Assembly: GCF_900637305.1 (NCBI RefSeq)
Contig: NZ_LR134365.1
Location: 580,047 to 644,046, forward strand
DNA length: 64,000 nucleotides
Direction of reading: 5' to 3'
DNA from: Cardiobacterium hominis
GTDB lineage: Bacteria; Pseudomonadota; Gammaproteobacteria; Cardiobacteriales; Cardiobacteriaceae
A program made the position numbers and the translations under genes. Under the pieces are notes generated by a model. It saw nothing but the letters and a program-made list of their open reading frames with translations, made no database searches and was not told where the DNA came from. Each line of letters starts with the position of its first letter. The first letter of the stretch is position 1. Positions 1 to 8,391 of the stretch are shown in pieces.

Positions 1-266
1 GTCTGGCGATGAACGGGACGATGTTCATCAAGCCGCCGAACCTGCCCTACGACCAGCGTTTCCAGAAATCGCTGCCGATAGAAATCAAGGTGCGCCACCA
101 GAAACGCGAGACGGATATGGTCAATATCGTCAGCAATATTGCGCTGCTGCCCGCGACGCTTTCGGCAGATACGGTCGGCTCGGTAGTGATGACGCCCGCC
201 TGGATCAAGGCGGGGATGGATTATTTTATGAAAGACGATCAGGAAAACCCAGCAACGAAGCCTTAA
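1..266 (+). CDS. C-terminal part of an unrecognised protein (5' end outside window)
   Basis: The frame is open from the window edge to a TAA at 264-266. The first ATG is at 9, but the codons before it are also open, so this is probably the tail of a longer gene rather than an 85-residue protein. The visible segment is soluble, rich in basic and polar residues, with a hydrophobic stretch near the middle (NIALLPATLSADTVG). I do not recognise the family. A strong terminator follows 14 bp after the stop, so this is the last gene of its transcript. Confidence 0.55.
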   Translation, partial: LAMNGTMFIKPPNLPYDQRFQKSLPIEIKVRHQKRETDMVNIVSNIALLPATLSADTVGSVVMTPAWIKAGMDYFMKDDQENPATKP

Positions 267-280
267 AACAGAAAACAGAA

Positions 281-305
281 AAACCGCCCCAAGGGCGGTT
301 TTTTT
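281..305 (+). terminator. Rho-independent terminator
   Basis: A GC stem (ACCGCCC / GGGCGGT) with a short AA loop is followed by seven Ts. It lies just after the stop codon at 266. Confidence 0.85.
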
Positions 306-317
306 AGCGCTTGTTCA

Positions 318-451
318 CCCCCCCCCCCCCGCAGCGAGCGGGTACCCATACAAAGTGCGGATGGGGAAGGGGGTTATGCAGCTTGCGAGATGAAGTTCCA
401 ATTTTTCACATTTACTGCCCCCACCCCAGCCCTCCCCCACGGGGAAAGGGA
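318..451 (-). repeat. Degraded copy of the TA-flanked miniature element, with a C13 tract
   Basis: On the minus strand this matches the body of the miniature elements at 3.4, 45.0 and 51.3 kb: the G-rich block, the GGGGTGAGGGCAG-like core, then the GAAAAATYG.AATTTCAT segment (here at about 385-412). No intact terminal inverted repeats are seen. A run of 13 Cs occupies 318-330. The gap between the upstream terminator and the rimO stop codon at 554 holds nothing else I can identify. Confidence 0.55.
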
Positions 452-553
452 CATATCGGCGGCTTGCCGCGCTTTGGTCACTACACAGAACGCTAAAAAA
501 GTTGCTTCTATGTGATTTTGAACAGGCTTTTAGGTAGCGTGGCGGCGAGCCGC

Positions 554-1846
554 TCAATACACCCGACCGTAGAGGTCGTGCGCGTCGCTGTCTTCGATTT
601 CCACGTGGACGATGTCGCCGGGTTTTATGCCGTCGATGTCGCTGATGTGGACGACGCCGTCGATTTCCGGCGCATCATAGGGCGTGCGTCCGGTGGCGGC
701 GAGGTTGTCGGCATCGACTGCGTCAATCATCACCGGCAGGACGCTGCCAACTTTGTCCGCGAGCAGGCGGGCGCTGACCGCTTCTTGTGCCGCCATGAAG
801 CGTTGCAGGCGTTCTTGTTTTATGTCTTCGGGAATTTGGTCGGGCAGGGCGTTTGCCGCCGCACCTTCTACCGGCGAGTAGGCGAAGCAGCCGGCGCGGT
901 TGATGTCGGCTTCTTCGATAAAGGCGAGCAGTTCTTCGAAATCCGCTTCGGTCTCGCCAGGGAAGCCGACGATGAAGGTGCTGCGCAGCGCCAAGTCGGG
1001 GCAAATTTCGCGCCAGCGGCGGATGCGCTCCAGCGTGCGTTCGCGGTTGCCGGGGCGGCGCATGGCTTTTAGGATGCGCGGGCTGGCGTGCTGTAGCGGG
1101 ATGTCAAGGTAGGGCAGGATGGCACCGTCTGCCATCAGCGGGATGAGGTCATCGACGTCGGGGTAGGGATAGACGTAGTGCAGGCGCACCCAGGCATCCA
1201 GTTTGCCCAGTTCGCGCGCGAGTGCGTGGATGCCGCGCGCGCCGAGGTCGGCGCCGTAGGCGGAGGTGTCCTGGGAGACGACGAGCAGTTCTTTCACGCC
1301 CAGTTTGACCAGGTTCTGCGCTTCTTTCAGCACGGCATCGGCCGGACGGCTCACCAGACGGCCGCGCAGGTCGGGGATGATGCAGAAGGTGCAGTGGTGG
1401 TCGCAGCCTTCGGCGATTTTCAGGTAAGCGTAGTGGCGCGGGGTGAGTTTGAGTCCGGCGGGCGGGATGAGGTCGAGGTAGGGGTTGTGCGCCGGTTTGG
1501 GCAGGTGTTCGTGTACCGCGCTCATCACCGATTCGTAGGCCTGCGGCCCGGTGATGGCGAGGACGTCCGGGCAGCGCGCGCGGATGATTTCGGGTTTGAC
1601 GCCAAGGCAGCCGGTAACGATGACTTTGCCGTTTTGCCGCAGCGCTTCGCTGATGGTGTTGAGCGATTCGGCGACGGCTTCGTTGATAAAGCCGCAGGTA
1701 TTGACGATGACGAGGTCGGCGTCGTCGTAGCGGTCGGTAATGGCGTAGCCGTCAGCATTGATTTGGGTGAGGATGCGCTCGGAATCGACCAGCGCTTTCG
1801 GGCAGCCGAGGCTGATGAAGCCGACGGCGGGTTGTTCTGCTCTCAT
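554..1846 (-). CDS. rimO: Ribosomal protein uS12 methylthiotransferase RimO
   Basis: Radical-SAM methylthiotransferase that adds a methylthio group to the conserved Asp of ribosomal protein uS12. The 430-residue length is normal. The N-terminal UPF0004 domain carries the three cysteines for one [4Fe-4S] cluster (C15 in SLGCPK, C51 in NTCGF, C80 in VTGC). The radical-SAM motif CxxxCxxC is at C148/C152/C155 (GCDHHCTFC). A C-terminal TRAM-like segment (about 365-430) closes the protein. The opening ISLGCPK.LVDSE separates RimO from MiaB. It stands alone, convergent with the preceding transcript, and its product acts in the cytosol on 30S subunits. Confidence 0.96.
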   Translation of the reverse strand: MRAEQPAVGFISLGCPKALVDSERILTQINADGYAITDRYDDADLVIVNTCGFINEAVAESLNTISEALRQNGKVIVTGCLGVKPEIIRARCPDVLAITGPQAYESVMSAVHEHLPKPAHNPYLDLIPPAGLKLTPRHYAYLKIAEGCDHHCTFCIIPDLRGRLVSRPADAVLKEAQNLVKLGVKELLVVSQDTSAYGADLGARGIHALARELGKLDAWVRLHYVYPYPDVDDLIPLMADGAILPYLDIPLQHASPRILKAMRRPGNRERTLERIRRWREICPDLALRSTFIVGFPGETEADFEELLAFIEEADINRAGCFAYSPVEGAAANALPDQIPEDIKQERLQRFMAAQEAVSARLLADKVGSVLPVMIDAVDADNLAATGRTPYDAPEIDGVVHISDIDGIKPGDIVHVEIEDSDAHDLYGRVY

Positions 1847-2097
1847 GATGATGCTCGGTTATTTTTGGGGCGGCGATTGTAGCGCAAAAGGCGTAAAGTA
1901 CGCGCTCCCGCCTGCCGCCCGAACCCTGCGCCTCATGTCCGGCCGCAGGAGATGGCGGGGCGTGGAATATGAGCCGCCATCGCGCCCGCTTAGCCACAAA
2001 CCCGATTATTCATGCCACATCTTTATTGGTACAAACATCCGCGCCTCATCCAGCGCGCCAACCGCCGCTGTTTTTGGTGGCTTAACCGCACCGAACC

Positions 2098-3183
2098 ATG
2101 ACCACATTCCGCTACTACCTCGGCATCATGACCGGCACCAGCCTGGACGGCATTGATGTCGCCCTTATCCGCGAAGAGGGCGAGCGCTACCGCTACCTCG
2201 CCCATCACGAGCAACCCATGCCGCCCGCGTTGCGCGCCGCGCTGCAAGCGCTGTGCCAGCCGGGCGACAATGAATTGCACCGCGCTGCGGTCGCTGCCTG
2301 GCAACACGCCGCGGCGAGCGCTGAAGCCGTTATCGCCTTGCTAGAGAAAACCGGCCTTGCGGCGCGCGATATCACCGCCATCGGCGCGCACGGGCAAACG
2401 CTGCGCCACAATCCCGACCATAGCCCGCCCTATACCATCCAGCTGCAAAATCCGGCGCTGATTGCCGAACGCACCGGTATCGACACCATCGCCGATTTCC
2501 GCAGCCGCGACCTTGCCGCAGGCGGGCAGGGCGCGCCGCTGGCACCGCTCTTTCAGCGCGGCCTGCTTGGCGACTGCCCCGCCACGCTGGTGAACATTGG
2601 CGGCATCGCCAACATCAGCCACATCAGCGCCGCCGCCTGCTCCGGCTATGACACCGGCCCCGGTAACGGCCTGATGGACAGCTGGATACAGCACCACCGC
2701 GGCCTGCCCTATGATGCAAACGGCGACTGGGCGCGCAGCGGCAACCTCCTGCCCGACCTGCTCGGCAGCTTTCTCTCCGACCCGTATTTTCGCCGCGCAC
2801 CGCCGAAAAGCAGCGGCCGCGACTATTTCAACCTCGACTGGCTGGCGCGCCACCTGCGCGGCGATGAAGCGCCTGCCGACGTGCAGCGCACCCTGTTAGC
2901 CCTGACCGCTATAACTATCACCGACGCCATCCGCGGCGCTAATCATCCCGGCGTGGTGTACCTCGCCGGCGGCGGCGCGAAAAATCGCTACCTCGTTGAA
3001 AATATCGAAGGGGAACTCGTCCGCTTGGGCAAATCGTGCGCGCCCTGCCCCATTCCGGTGCAGGCGCTGGAAGCGAGCGGTTTTGCCTGGCTTGCCGCGC
3101 AATTTGTCCACCGCCGCCCGCTGGATCTCGGCGCGACTACCGGCGGCAAGCCGCGCATTCTGGGGGCGCTGTATCCGGCGTGA
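2098..3183 (+). CDS. anmK: Anhydro-N-acetylmuramic acid kinase AnmK
   Basis: Cell-wall recycling kinase that opens and phosphorylates 1,6-anhydro-MurNAc to MurNAc-6-phosphate. The 361-residue length is typical. The N-terminal GIMTGTSLDGID motif, the IGAHGQT and DTGPGNGLMD motifs and the C-terminal glycine-rich AGGGAKN segment are those of the AnmK branch of the sugar kinase/Hsp70/actin fold. ATG 2098 opens directly with the conserved Y-x-G-I-M-T-G-T-S block. It is a single-gene unit followed by the bL36 gene 69 bp downstream, which has its own promoter-like sequence. Confidence 0.96.
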   Translation: MTTFRYYLGIMTGTSLDGIDVALIREEGERYRYLAHHEQPMPPALRAALQALCQPGDNELHRAAVAAWQHAAASAEAVIALLEKTGLAARDITAIGAHGQTLRHNPDHSPPYTIQLQNPALIAERTGIDTIADFRSRDLAAGGQGAPLAPLFQRGLLGDCPATLVNIGGIANISHISAAACSGYDTGPGNGLMDSWIQHHRGLPYDANGDWARSGNLLPDLLGSFLSDPYFRRAPPKSSGRDYFNLDWLARHLRGDEAPADVQRTLLALTAITITDAIRGANHPGVVYLAGGGAKNRYLVENIEGELVRLGKSCAPCPIPVQALEASGFAWLAAQFVHRRPLDLGATTGGKPRILGALYPA

Positions 3184-3189
3184 AATTTT

Positions 3190-3220
3190 TTGCTACGTCG
3201 TAACGAAAAACGACTATAAT
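3190..3220 (+). promoter_or_regulatory. Candidate sigma-70 promoter for the bL36 gene
   Basis: TATAAT lies at 3215-3220, 32 bp before the start codon, with TTGCTA at 3190-3195. The 19-bp spacer is long. I looked for a Zur-like palindrome because the E. coli paralogue is zinc-regulated, and saw none that is convincing. Confidence 0.45.
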
Positions 3221-3252
3221 TCCCCGACCCAATTAGAGAAATGGAGACTGAA

Positions 3253-3378
3253 ATGAAAGTGCTATCCTCGCTGAAATCGGCAAAAAACCGCAGTCGCGAC
3301 TGTCAGGTGGTGCGCCGCCGTGGCAAGCTGTTTGTCATCTGCAAGAGCGACAAGCGGCTGAAAGCCCGCCAGCGATAG
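3253..3378 (+). CDS. ykgO: Alternative (zinc-free) large-subunit protein bL36
   Basis: A 41-residue protein of the large ribosomal subunit. It begins [13 protein letters not shown] and contains [17 protein letters not shown]. Only two cysteines (C17 and C30) are present and the CxxC...C.H zinc ribbon is absent, which defines the YkgO or C-minus form that can replace zinc-binding bL36 when zinc is scarce. A GGAG ribosome-binding site sits at 3244-3247. The stop codon TAG at 3376-3378 lies exactly on the TA target of the miniature element that follows: the G of the stop is the first base of the element. The ending KARQR is, as I recall, the usual one in Neisseria-like homologues, so the protein is probably not truncated. 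Confidence 0.93.
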   Translation: MKVLSSLKSAKNRSRDCQVVRRRGKLFVICKSDKRLKARQR

Positions 3379-3600
3379 GGCGTGTTGATAATTCGACGTT
3401 CGACGAACGAGCCCCTCTCCCTCTGGGAGAGGGGGTGGGGTGAGGGCAGCAATCAATTGAAAAACCGGAATTTCGATTCATCAACAACATTGCCCACCCC
3501 CTCCCCGGGTTCCCTTGAAAAAGGCATTCGCCTTTTTCAAGGGGAGCCCCGACCCTCCCCCGCTCCGCGGGGGAGGGGGACTTAAATTGCAAACAGCCCC
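3378..3600. mobile_element. TA-flanked miniature inverted-repeat element, copy 1
   Basis: About 223 bp, bounded by TA at 3376-3377 and TA at 3601-3602. The left end GGGCGTGTTGATAATTC and the inverted right end GGGGCTGTTTGCAATTT form imperfect terminal repeats. The interior has G- and C-rich near-palindromic blocks (GGGAGAGGGGGTGGGGTGAG and matching C-runs) and a nested hairpin GAAAAAGGC/GCCTTTTTC. It encodes nothing. Related copies are at 45004-45346 and 51277-51460. Confidence 0.75.
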
Positions 3601-3610
3601 TAATACGCAA

Positions 3611-3638
3611 AAAAGCCCGCGACAGGCGGGCTTTTTTT
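3611..3638. terminator. Bidirectional terminator between bL36 and cbpM
   Basis: Stem AAAGCCCGC/GCGGGCTTT-like with an A-run on the left and T7 on the right. It can end both the rightward bL36 transcript and the leftward cbpA-cbpM transcript. Confidence 0.8.
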
Positions 3639-3649
3639 ATGGGTGGCGT

Positions 3650-3910
3650 TTACCGCCCTTTGCGCAGGTTTTCCAGTTCGTCCAGAAGTTGCAGGATGAG
3701 GGCGGTGGCGGGGGCGCTCGCCTCGAAGTCGCGGCTGATGCGGTGCGCACGGCGGATGCGCGCGAGTTGGTAGCCGCTGTAGGTGGCCGCTTCCGGAGCG
3801 CCGCTGATGCCGATGACGTCCGCTTCGATGATGCGCAGCAGCCAGTCGGCGTCATGGTCGCAGGCGCGGATGATTTCGTGGTAGCTGAGCTTGATGTCTT
3901 GTTCGTTCAT
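3650..3910 (-). CDS. cbpM: Chaperone modulator CbpM
   Basis: An 86-residue MerR-like helical protein of the CbpM family. In E. coli CbpM binds the J-domain of CbpA and inhibits its DnaK-stimulating and DNA-binding activities. The N-terminal LSYHEIIRACDHDADWLLRIIEADVI block and the LARIRRAHRISRDFE segment are typical. The gene follows cbpA with a 4-bp gap in the same direction, the usual co-operonic arrangement. Confidence 0.88.
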   Translation of the reverse strand: MNEQDIKLSYHEIIRACDHDADWLLRIIEADVIGISGAPEAATYSGYQLARIRRAHRISRDFEASAPATALILQLLDELENLRKGR

Positions 3911-3914
3911 GGGT

Positions 3915-4871
3915 TTATCCTTGGGCGTAGTGGTCGGCGAGTTGTTGCCACAGGGCGCGCGCGGTGTCGTCGCTGGCGCGCGGCAGTTCGATGTTCAGCG
4001 TCAGGTAAAGGTCGCCCGCTTCTTTGGCGGGAATGCCTTTGCCTTTTAAGCGCAGGTTCTGCCCGTTGCGGCTGCCCGCCGGGATGTTCACCCCCAGTTT
4101 GCCCGCCGGTGTCGCCACTTCGATGTGTCCGCCGAGGACGGCCGTCCATGGCGCGATGTTGAGGCGCTGCCAGACGTCTTTGCGGTCTTTGATGTAGTGC
4201 GCCGGGTTTTCGTGGAAGCGGATTTTCAGGTAGAGGTCGCCGTTTTCGCCGCCGTTAAATCCCGGCAGCCCTTGGCCGCGCAGGCGAATTTGCTGGCCCT
4301 CGATAATGCCTTTGGGGATTTTCACGTGCAGGGTTTTGCGGGTGTAGGTCATTTCGCCCTGCGCGGTGAGGGTCGGCATATCGAGGCTGAAGCTGCGCTC
4401 GCTACCCTGGTAGGCGGCGGCGATGTCGATGGCGAGTTCGGCATGCTGGTCTTCGCCCTTGACTGGCCCGCTGGGGCGCTGGGTACGTCCGCTGTGCGCG
4501 TGGCCGAAGGCGGAGAAGATGTCGTCGAAGCGGAAATCACCGCTGCCGAAGGGCTGGCCGTCGCCGAAGCGGCTGTCGTCGAAGTGGTATTCGCGGTAGC
4601 CACCCGCCTGACGCGGGTCGAAGCCGCCAAAGCCTGCGTCGCCTGCCTGTCCAGCAAAGGGGTTGGCGAGCGCGGCGTCGTAGGCGGCGCGTTTTTCCGG
4701 GTCTTTCAGGGTGTTGTAGGCTTGGTTGATTTCGCTGGTTTTTTTGTCAGCATCGGGGTCTTTGCTGATGTCGGGGTGGTACTGCCGCACCAGGCGGTGA
4801 TACGCCTTTTTGATGTCGGCGGCGCTGGCGTTCTGGGCGACGCCGAGGATGTCGTAGTAGGTTTTGGCCAT
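3915..4871 (-). CDS. cbpA: DnaJ-class co-chaperone CbpA (curved-DNA-binding protein)
   Basis: A 318-residue class-II J-protein. The J-domain covers about residues 1-70 (TYYDILGV..., HPD motif in QYHPDISK, then KRAAYD). A Gly/Phe-rich linker (about 75-135) and two C-terminal substrate-binding domains without the DnaJ zinc finger follow, including KIPKGIIEGQQIRLRGQG and PPAKEAGDLYL-like motifs. The start is ATG 4871 (MAKTYYD). The frame continues upstream without a stop, but the extension lacks homology. Expected role: DnaK co-chaperone and nucleoid-associated protein, modulated by the CbpM encoded 4 bp downstream. Confidence 0.93.
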   Translation of the reverse strand: MAKTYYDILGVAQNASAADIKKAYHRLVRQYHPDISKDPDADKKTSEINQAYNTLKDPEKRAAYDAALANPFAGQAGDAGFGGFDPRQAGGYREYHFDDSRFGDGQPFGSGDFRFDDIFSAFGHAHSGRTQRPSGPVKGEDQHAELAIDIAAAYQGSERSFSLDMPTLTAQGEMTYTRKTLHVKIPKGIIEGQQIRLRGQGLPGFNGGENGDLYLKIRFHENPAHYIKDRKDVWQRLNIAPWTAVLGGHIEVATPAGKLGVNIPAGSRNGQNLRLKGKGIPAKEAGDLYLTLNIELPRASDDTARALWQQLADHYAQG

Positions 4872-4902
4872 AGAGGGGACTCGTTTGGGGTGTAGGGCTA
4901 TT

Positions 4903-5964
4903 TTAGCGCGCGGGGTTGTTATGGCGCAGGATGCAGGCGCCGCGTTCGGCGACGCTACGGTTAGGGTCAGCGGCGAGTCGGGCGGCGAGGTGTTGTTCGC
5001 AGGGGCCAAGGTGGGGCAGGGCGGCGATGATGGCGTCAGCGGCGACGCGGCGGACGATGGGCGAACGGTCGGCAGCGGCTTGTTGCAGGGTGGGGTCGTG
5101 CTCAACGGTGATGGTCAGCGGGCGGCTGTCGAGGTGGGTGCGCCAGCGGTAGAGGTTGTGGCGCCGTTCTATCCATTCTTGTTCTTTGCCGGCGACCCAA
5201 GTGGTTTTGCCGCTTAGCAGGCTTTGATAGGCCTTGGTGCGCAAGGCGGGCTGGATGGCCTGGGCGGCGAGGTAGGGCAGGTGCGGGTCGATGGCCGCAA
5301 CTTGGCCGAGCTGGGAGAGAAGGCCGATCATGGGACCTGCCGGACTGCGCGCGAGGATGGTGACGAGTTCGGTGACGACGTTGTCGTTTAACAGGACGGC
5401 GAGGGCGTTTTGCCGCTCTGCTGTCTGCATCCGCCGCCAGTTTGTCCAGTGGCGCAGGGTGTGGGTGAGGGCGGCGGCGAGATGCCGGGGGTCGGTCGCA
5501 GCAGCAAAGTCAGCGAGACGGCAGTGGGCAGCGGCGCGCACCGGTATCGCCCAGTCGTTCAGACGCAGGAGGACGAGGATGGCGTAAAGGGTGCTGGGAA
5601 TGCGTGCAGGCAGGGTGTGCAGTGTCTGTTCGCGGATGCGGCCATCGGGGTGGCTGAGGTTGAGCCATGTGCGCCATATTGGTGTGGCGTTGGGCTGCTG
5701 TGGGTGAAAGAGGTTTTTGCCAGCAATCTTTTCAAGGTCCAGAAGGGCGCGGATAAATTCGTCCATATCCGCATAGGGCAGCGGTAAATCCACACGCGGG
5801 CTGGGGTCGCTCAACGCGTGCAGGACCGCTTCTGCGACGAGATAGCGTTCTTTCAGGTATTTGTCTTTGAACCACTGCGAGCGGTTCAGCCACTGCTCCG
5901 CCCAGTTCATGGCATCGCTGTTTGCGGGTGCGGACGGCTTCAGCCATTTTTTCAGCCAGTTCAC
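4903..5964 (-). CDS. HEAT-repeat-like protein of unknown function, coupled to pheA
   Basis: A 353-residue soluble protein without a signal peptide. It is built of short helical pairs with recurring LAA, ADAI.ALPHL and PVRAAAHCRLADFAA patterns, suggesting an alpha-solenoid of HEAT type. The N-terminus is rich in tryptophan and lysine (MNWLKKWLKP, MNWAEQWLNRSQWFKDKYL). Its ATG overlaps the pheA stop by 4 bp (5961-5964), so it is translationally coupled to pheA. I do not recognise a named family and give no function; scaffolding or protein binding would be the default guess for this fold. Confidence 0.7.
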   Translation of the reverse strand: MNWLKKWLKPSAPANSDAMNWAEQWLNRSQWFKDKYLKERYLVAEAVLHALSDPSPRVDLPLPYADMDEFIRALLDLEKIAGKNLFHPQQPNATPIWRTWLNLSHPDGRIREQTLHTLPARIPSTLYAILVLLRLNDWAIPVRAAAHCRLADFAAATDPRHLAAALTHTLRHWTNWRRMQTAERQNALAVLLNDNVVTELVTILARSPAGPMIGLLSQLGQVAAIDPHLPYLAAQAIQPALRTKAYQSLLSGKTTWVAGKEQEWIERRHNLYRWRTHLDSRPLTITVEHDPTLQQAAADRSPIVRRVAADAIIAALPHLGPCEQHLAARLAADPNRSVAERGACILRHNNPAR

Positions 5965-7049
5965 TGCAACACCGACTGCGGGTAGCTGCCCAGCACGCGG
6001 AACAGGCTGGCGCTGTCTTCGATTTCGGCAAGCAGGGCTTGCATCTGCGGCTCGCTTTGGTGGCCGTCAAGGTCGATGAAGAAGATGTATTCCCAGATGC
6101 CCTGTTTGCTTGGCCGCGATTCGATGCGGGTCATGTTGATGCCGTGGCGGCCGATGGGTTCGAGCAGTTTGTAGAGCAGGCCGGGGCGGTTTTGCGAGGA
6201 GACGAGGATGGTGGTTTTGTCGTGTCCGCTTGGGCTGCTCGCTTGTTTGCCGATGACGAGGAAACGGGTGGTGTTGTTGCCGTCGTCTTCGATATGCGGG
6301 TAGCGCAGCGGCACGCCGTAGCGCTCTGCCGCCATTTTGCCGGCAATCGCCGCCGCGTCCGCTTCGGCGGCGGCGAGTTTGGCGGCTTCGGCATTGCTGG
6401 AGACGGTGATGGTTTCCGCATCCGGCAGGTTTTCGGCGAGCCAGCCGCGGCATTGCGCGAGCGACTGGCTGTGCGAGTAAACGCGGCGGATGTCTTTCAG
6501 GGTGGCGGCGTGGGTGAGGAGGTTCTGGCCGATGCGCAGCAGCACTTCGCCGCAGATGGAGAGGGGCGAGGTGGCGAAGCTGTCCAGCGTGTGGGTGACC
6601 ATGCCTTCGGTGGAGTTTTCTACCGGGACGACGCCGTAGTTGCAGGCGCCGCTTTCCACCGCCTTGAAGACGTCGCCGATGGAGCGCATCGGCCGGGTGC
6701 GCACGGAATGGCCGAACTGTTTGAGCGCGGCGGCCTGGGTGAAGGTGCCTTCCGGGCCGAGATAGGCGATTTCCAGCGGCAGTTCCAGGGCGAGGCAGGC
6801 GGACATGATTTCGCGGAACAGCCGCATCACTTCCTGGTCGGGCAGGGGACCTGCGTTCAGGGCGGCGACGCGCTCCAGCACTTGCCGCTCGCGTTCGGGG
6901 CGGTAGTAGGCGACTTGCGTGCTGCCTTCGGCTCTTTTGCTTTCGCCGACTTGCTGTGCGCAGCGGGCGCGGGCGGAGAGTTTGGCGAGGATGTCGGCAT
7001 CAAGCGCGTCGATTTGCGCGCGCAGTTCGGCAAGGGTGGGTATCGACAT
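5961..7049 (-). CDS. pheA: Bifunctional chorismate mutase / prephenate dehydratase PheA
   Basis: Phenylalanine biosynthesis enzyme of 362 residues. An AroQ chorismate mutase domain lies at about 1-95 (LRAQIDALDADILAKLSARARCAQQVGESK). The prephenate dehydratase domain at about 100-275 has the YLGPEGTFTQAAAL start and the NTTRFLVIG motif. A C-terminal ACT regulatory domain (about 285-362) carries RPGLLYKLLEPI and the ESRPSK motif that binds phenylalanine for feedback control. ATG 7049 starts MSIPTLAELR. I saw no leader peptide or attenuator upstream. It is the first gene of a two-gene operon with the HEAT-like gene. Confidence 0.95.
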   Translation of the reverse strand: MSIPTLAELRAQIDALDADILAKLSARARCAQQVGESKRAEGSTQVAYYRPERERQVLERVAALNAGPLPDQEVMRLFREIMSACLALELPLEIAYLGPEGTFTQAAALKQFGHSVRTRPMRSIGDVFKAVESGACNYGVVPVENSTEGMVTHTLDSFATSPLSICGEVLLRIGQNLLTHAATLKDIRRVYSHSQSLAQCRGWLAENLPDAETITVSSNAEAAKLAAAEADAAAIAGKMAAERYGVPLRYPHIEDDGNNTTRFLVIGKQASSPSGHDKTTILVSSQNRPGLLYKLLEPIGRHGINMTRIESRPSKQGIWEYIFFIDLDGHQSEPQMQALLAEIEDSASLFRVLGSYPQSVLQ

Positions 7050-7156
7050 GGGTTGCTCCGGTTCTGGCGGGTCGTGCTATTCTCGCACAGAATCCTGACG
7101 GCACGCGCCTTATGCTGTCGTCTGGGGGGGTTGTAATTCTTATGGAGATAACAGTG

Positions 7157-7693
7157 ATGAAAAAATGGTTGTTCGTATTATTGGGGTTAGGAATCGTTGC
7201 GTGCGCTGCTTCATCGCAGGATGATGCAAAGATTCGTGCGCGGATGGATAAGATAATTGTGTATGCCCAAAAGGATGATACTGTTGCCATTATGGAAATG
7301 ATGCCACCATATCTCATGCCAAAGATGGCAGAACTGGCGGGAACATCTTTGTCAAAACTCAAAGAAACGGTGCGAGCGCAACTCGAAGAATTGAAGGACG
7401 TTGCACGTTTTGAAAAGCTTGATTACGACATGGAGCAGGCGCAGCGCGGTACTTCATCTGCGGGGCGAAAATACATGATTATTCCAACTACCACTATATT
7501 GGCGAGCGATGACATCCGTATGGAAGAAGAAAGTCATATGCTAGCAATAGAAGAAAATGGGCAATGGTATTTCTTGCAAATGAAGACACCGGCAAATTTA
7601 AAAATACTAAAAATGATTTACCCCGATTTAGAAGTATTGCCCAATCTGCCATCCTCATCCAAAATCATCCCGATTGAAACCCCAAAGGAGTAA
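7157..7693 (+). CDS. Predicted lipoprotein of unknown function
   Basis: A 178-residue protein beginning MKKWLFVLLGLGIVACAASS: a short basic n-region, hydrophobic core and lipobox with the lipidated Cys about residue 17. ATG 7157 is chosen because GGAG at 7144-7147 lies 9 bp upstream and the signal peptide starts here; the longer frame has no such support. The mature part is charged and helical (KLKETVRAQLEELKDV) then beta-rich. Base composition is clearly AT-richer than its neighbours, and a G7 tract sits at 7124-7130 in the upstream region. I do not recognise the family. The stop overlaps the ribosome-binding site of the following YciO-like gene. Confidence 0.75.
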   Translation: MKKWLFVLLGLGIVACAASSQDDAKIRARMDKIIVYAQKDDTVAIMEMMPPYLMPKMAELAGTSLSKLKETVRAQLEELKDVARFEKLDYDMEQAQRGTSSAGRKYMIIPTTTILASDDIRMEEESHMLAIEENGQWYFLQMKTPANLKILKMIYPDLEVLPNLPSSSKIIPIETPKE

Positions 7694-7697
7694 TCCC

Positions 7698-8312
7698 ATG
7701 AGCGAAATTCTTGAAATTCACCCGGCGCGCATCAAGCCGCGCGACATTGCCCGCATTGTGGAGACGCTACGCCACGGCGGCGTGGTCATCGCGCCGAGCG
7801 ATTCCGGCTATGCGCTGCTCTGCCAGCTCGACGACAAGTCCGCTGCGGAAAAAATCCGCCATATCCGTGAGTTGGAACGCGACCACCCCTTCACCATTCT
7901 CTGCGCCGACCTGACCGACCTTGCCCGCTATGCGCGCGTGGATAACGTGCAGTTCCGCCTGCTGAAAACGCTGTTCCCCGGTGCCTACACCTGCATTCTG
8001 CCTGCCAGCCGCGAAGTGCCGCGCCGCGTGCAGAACGACAAGCGCAAAACCATCGGCATCCGCGTCCCCGATCATCCGGTGCTGCAGGCAATCCTTGCCG
8101 AACATGGCGAAGCGCTGATGGGGGTTTCTCTTTTTGACAGCGACGCTTACGACGCCGATATTCACGAGCTGCCCGCCGCTGTTACCGGGCAAGTGGCGCT
8201 GATGGTGGACGCGGGCGATGTGCCGCTGCGCCCGACCACCGTGCTGGATTTGACCGAAATGCCGCCGCTGCTCCTGCGTCAGGGGGCGGGCGAGGTTACC
8301 GGCATCGTGTGA
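7698..8312 (+). CDS. YciO/YrdC/Sua5-family protein, YciO-like
   Basis: 205 residues of the Sua5/YciO/YrdC fold, which in TsaC/YrdC makes threonylcarbamoyl-AMP for the t6A modification of tRNA. Motifs seen are GGVVIAPSDSGYALLC, HPFTILCADL, KTLFPGAYTCILPA and KRKTIGIRVPDHPV. The length and the absence of the full KRP-type TsaC signature put it closer to E. coli YciO, whose role is less certain than that of TsaC. ATG 7698 follows AGGAG at 7686-7690. It is probably cotranscribed with the lipoprotein gene, whose stop is 5 bp upstream. Confidence 0.85.
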   Translation: MSEILEIHPARIKPRDIARIVETLRHGGVVIAPSDSGYALLCQLDDKSAAEKIRHIRELERDHPFTILCADLTDLARYARVDNVQFRLLKTLFPGAYTCILPASREVPRRVQNDKRKTIGIRVPDHPVLQAILAEHGEALMGVSLFDSDAYDADIHELPAAVTGQVALMVDAGDVPLRPTTVLDLTEMPPLLLRQGAGEVTGIV

Positions 8313-8353
8313 ACGCATTGCCGATAATTAGGATTCAGTACTAGAGAAACCGC

Positions 8354-8359
8354 TATACT
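8354..8359 (+). promoter_or_regulatory. Candidate -10 box for the Ala/Lys-rich lipoprotein
   Basis: TATACT lies 33 bp upstream of the start codon at 8392 in an otherwise empty gap. The -35 region (GGATTC at 8331-8336) is weak. Confidence 0.35.
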
Positions 8360-8391
8360 GCGCCCGATCCCTTCAACTAAACGAGGTACTT

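Noticed and set aside
1847..2097. Possible small genes between rimO and anmK
   Set aside because: Open frames there have no ribosome-binding site or recognisable sequence and are partly shadows of the neighbouring genes.
3181..3252. Zur operator upstream of the zinc-free bL36 gene
   Set aside because: Zinc control is known for E. coli ykgO, but I see no convincing AT-rich palindrome of the Zur type here.
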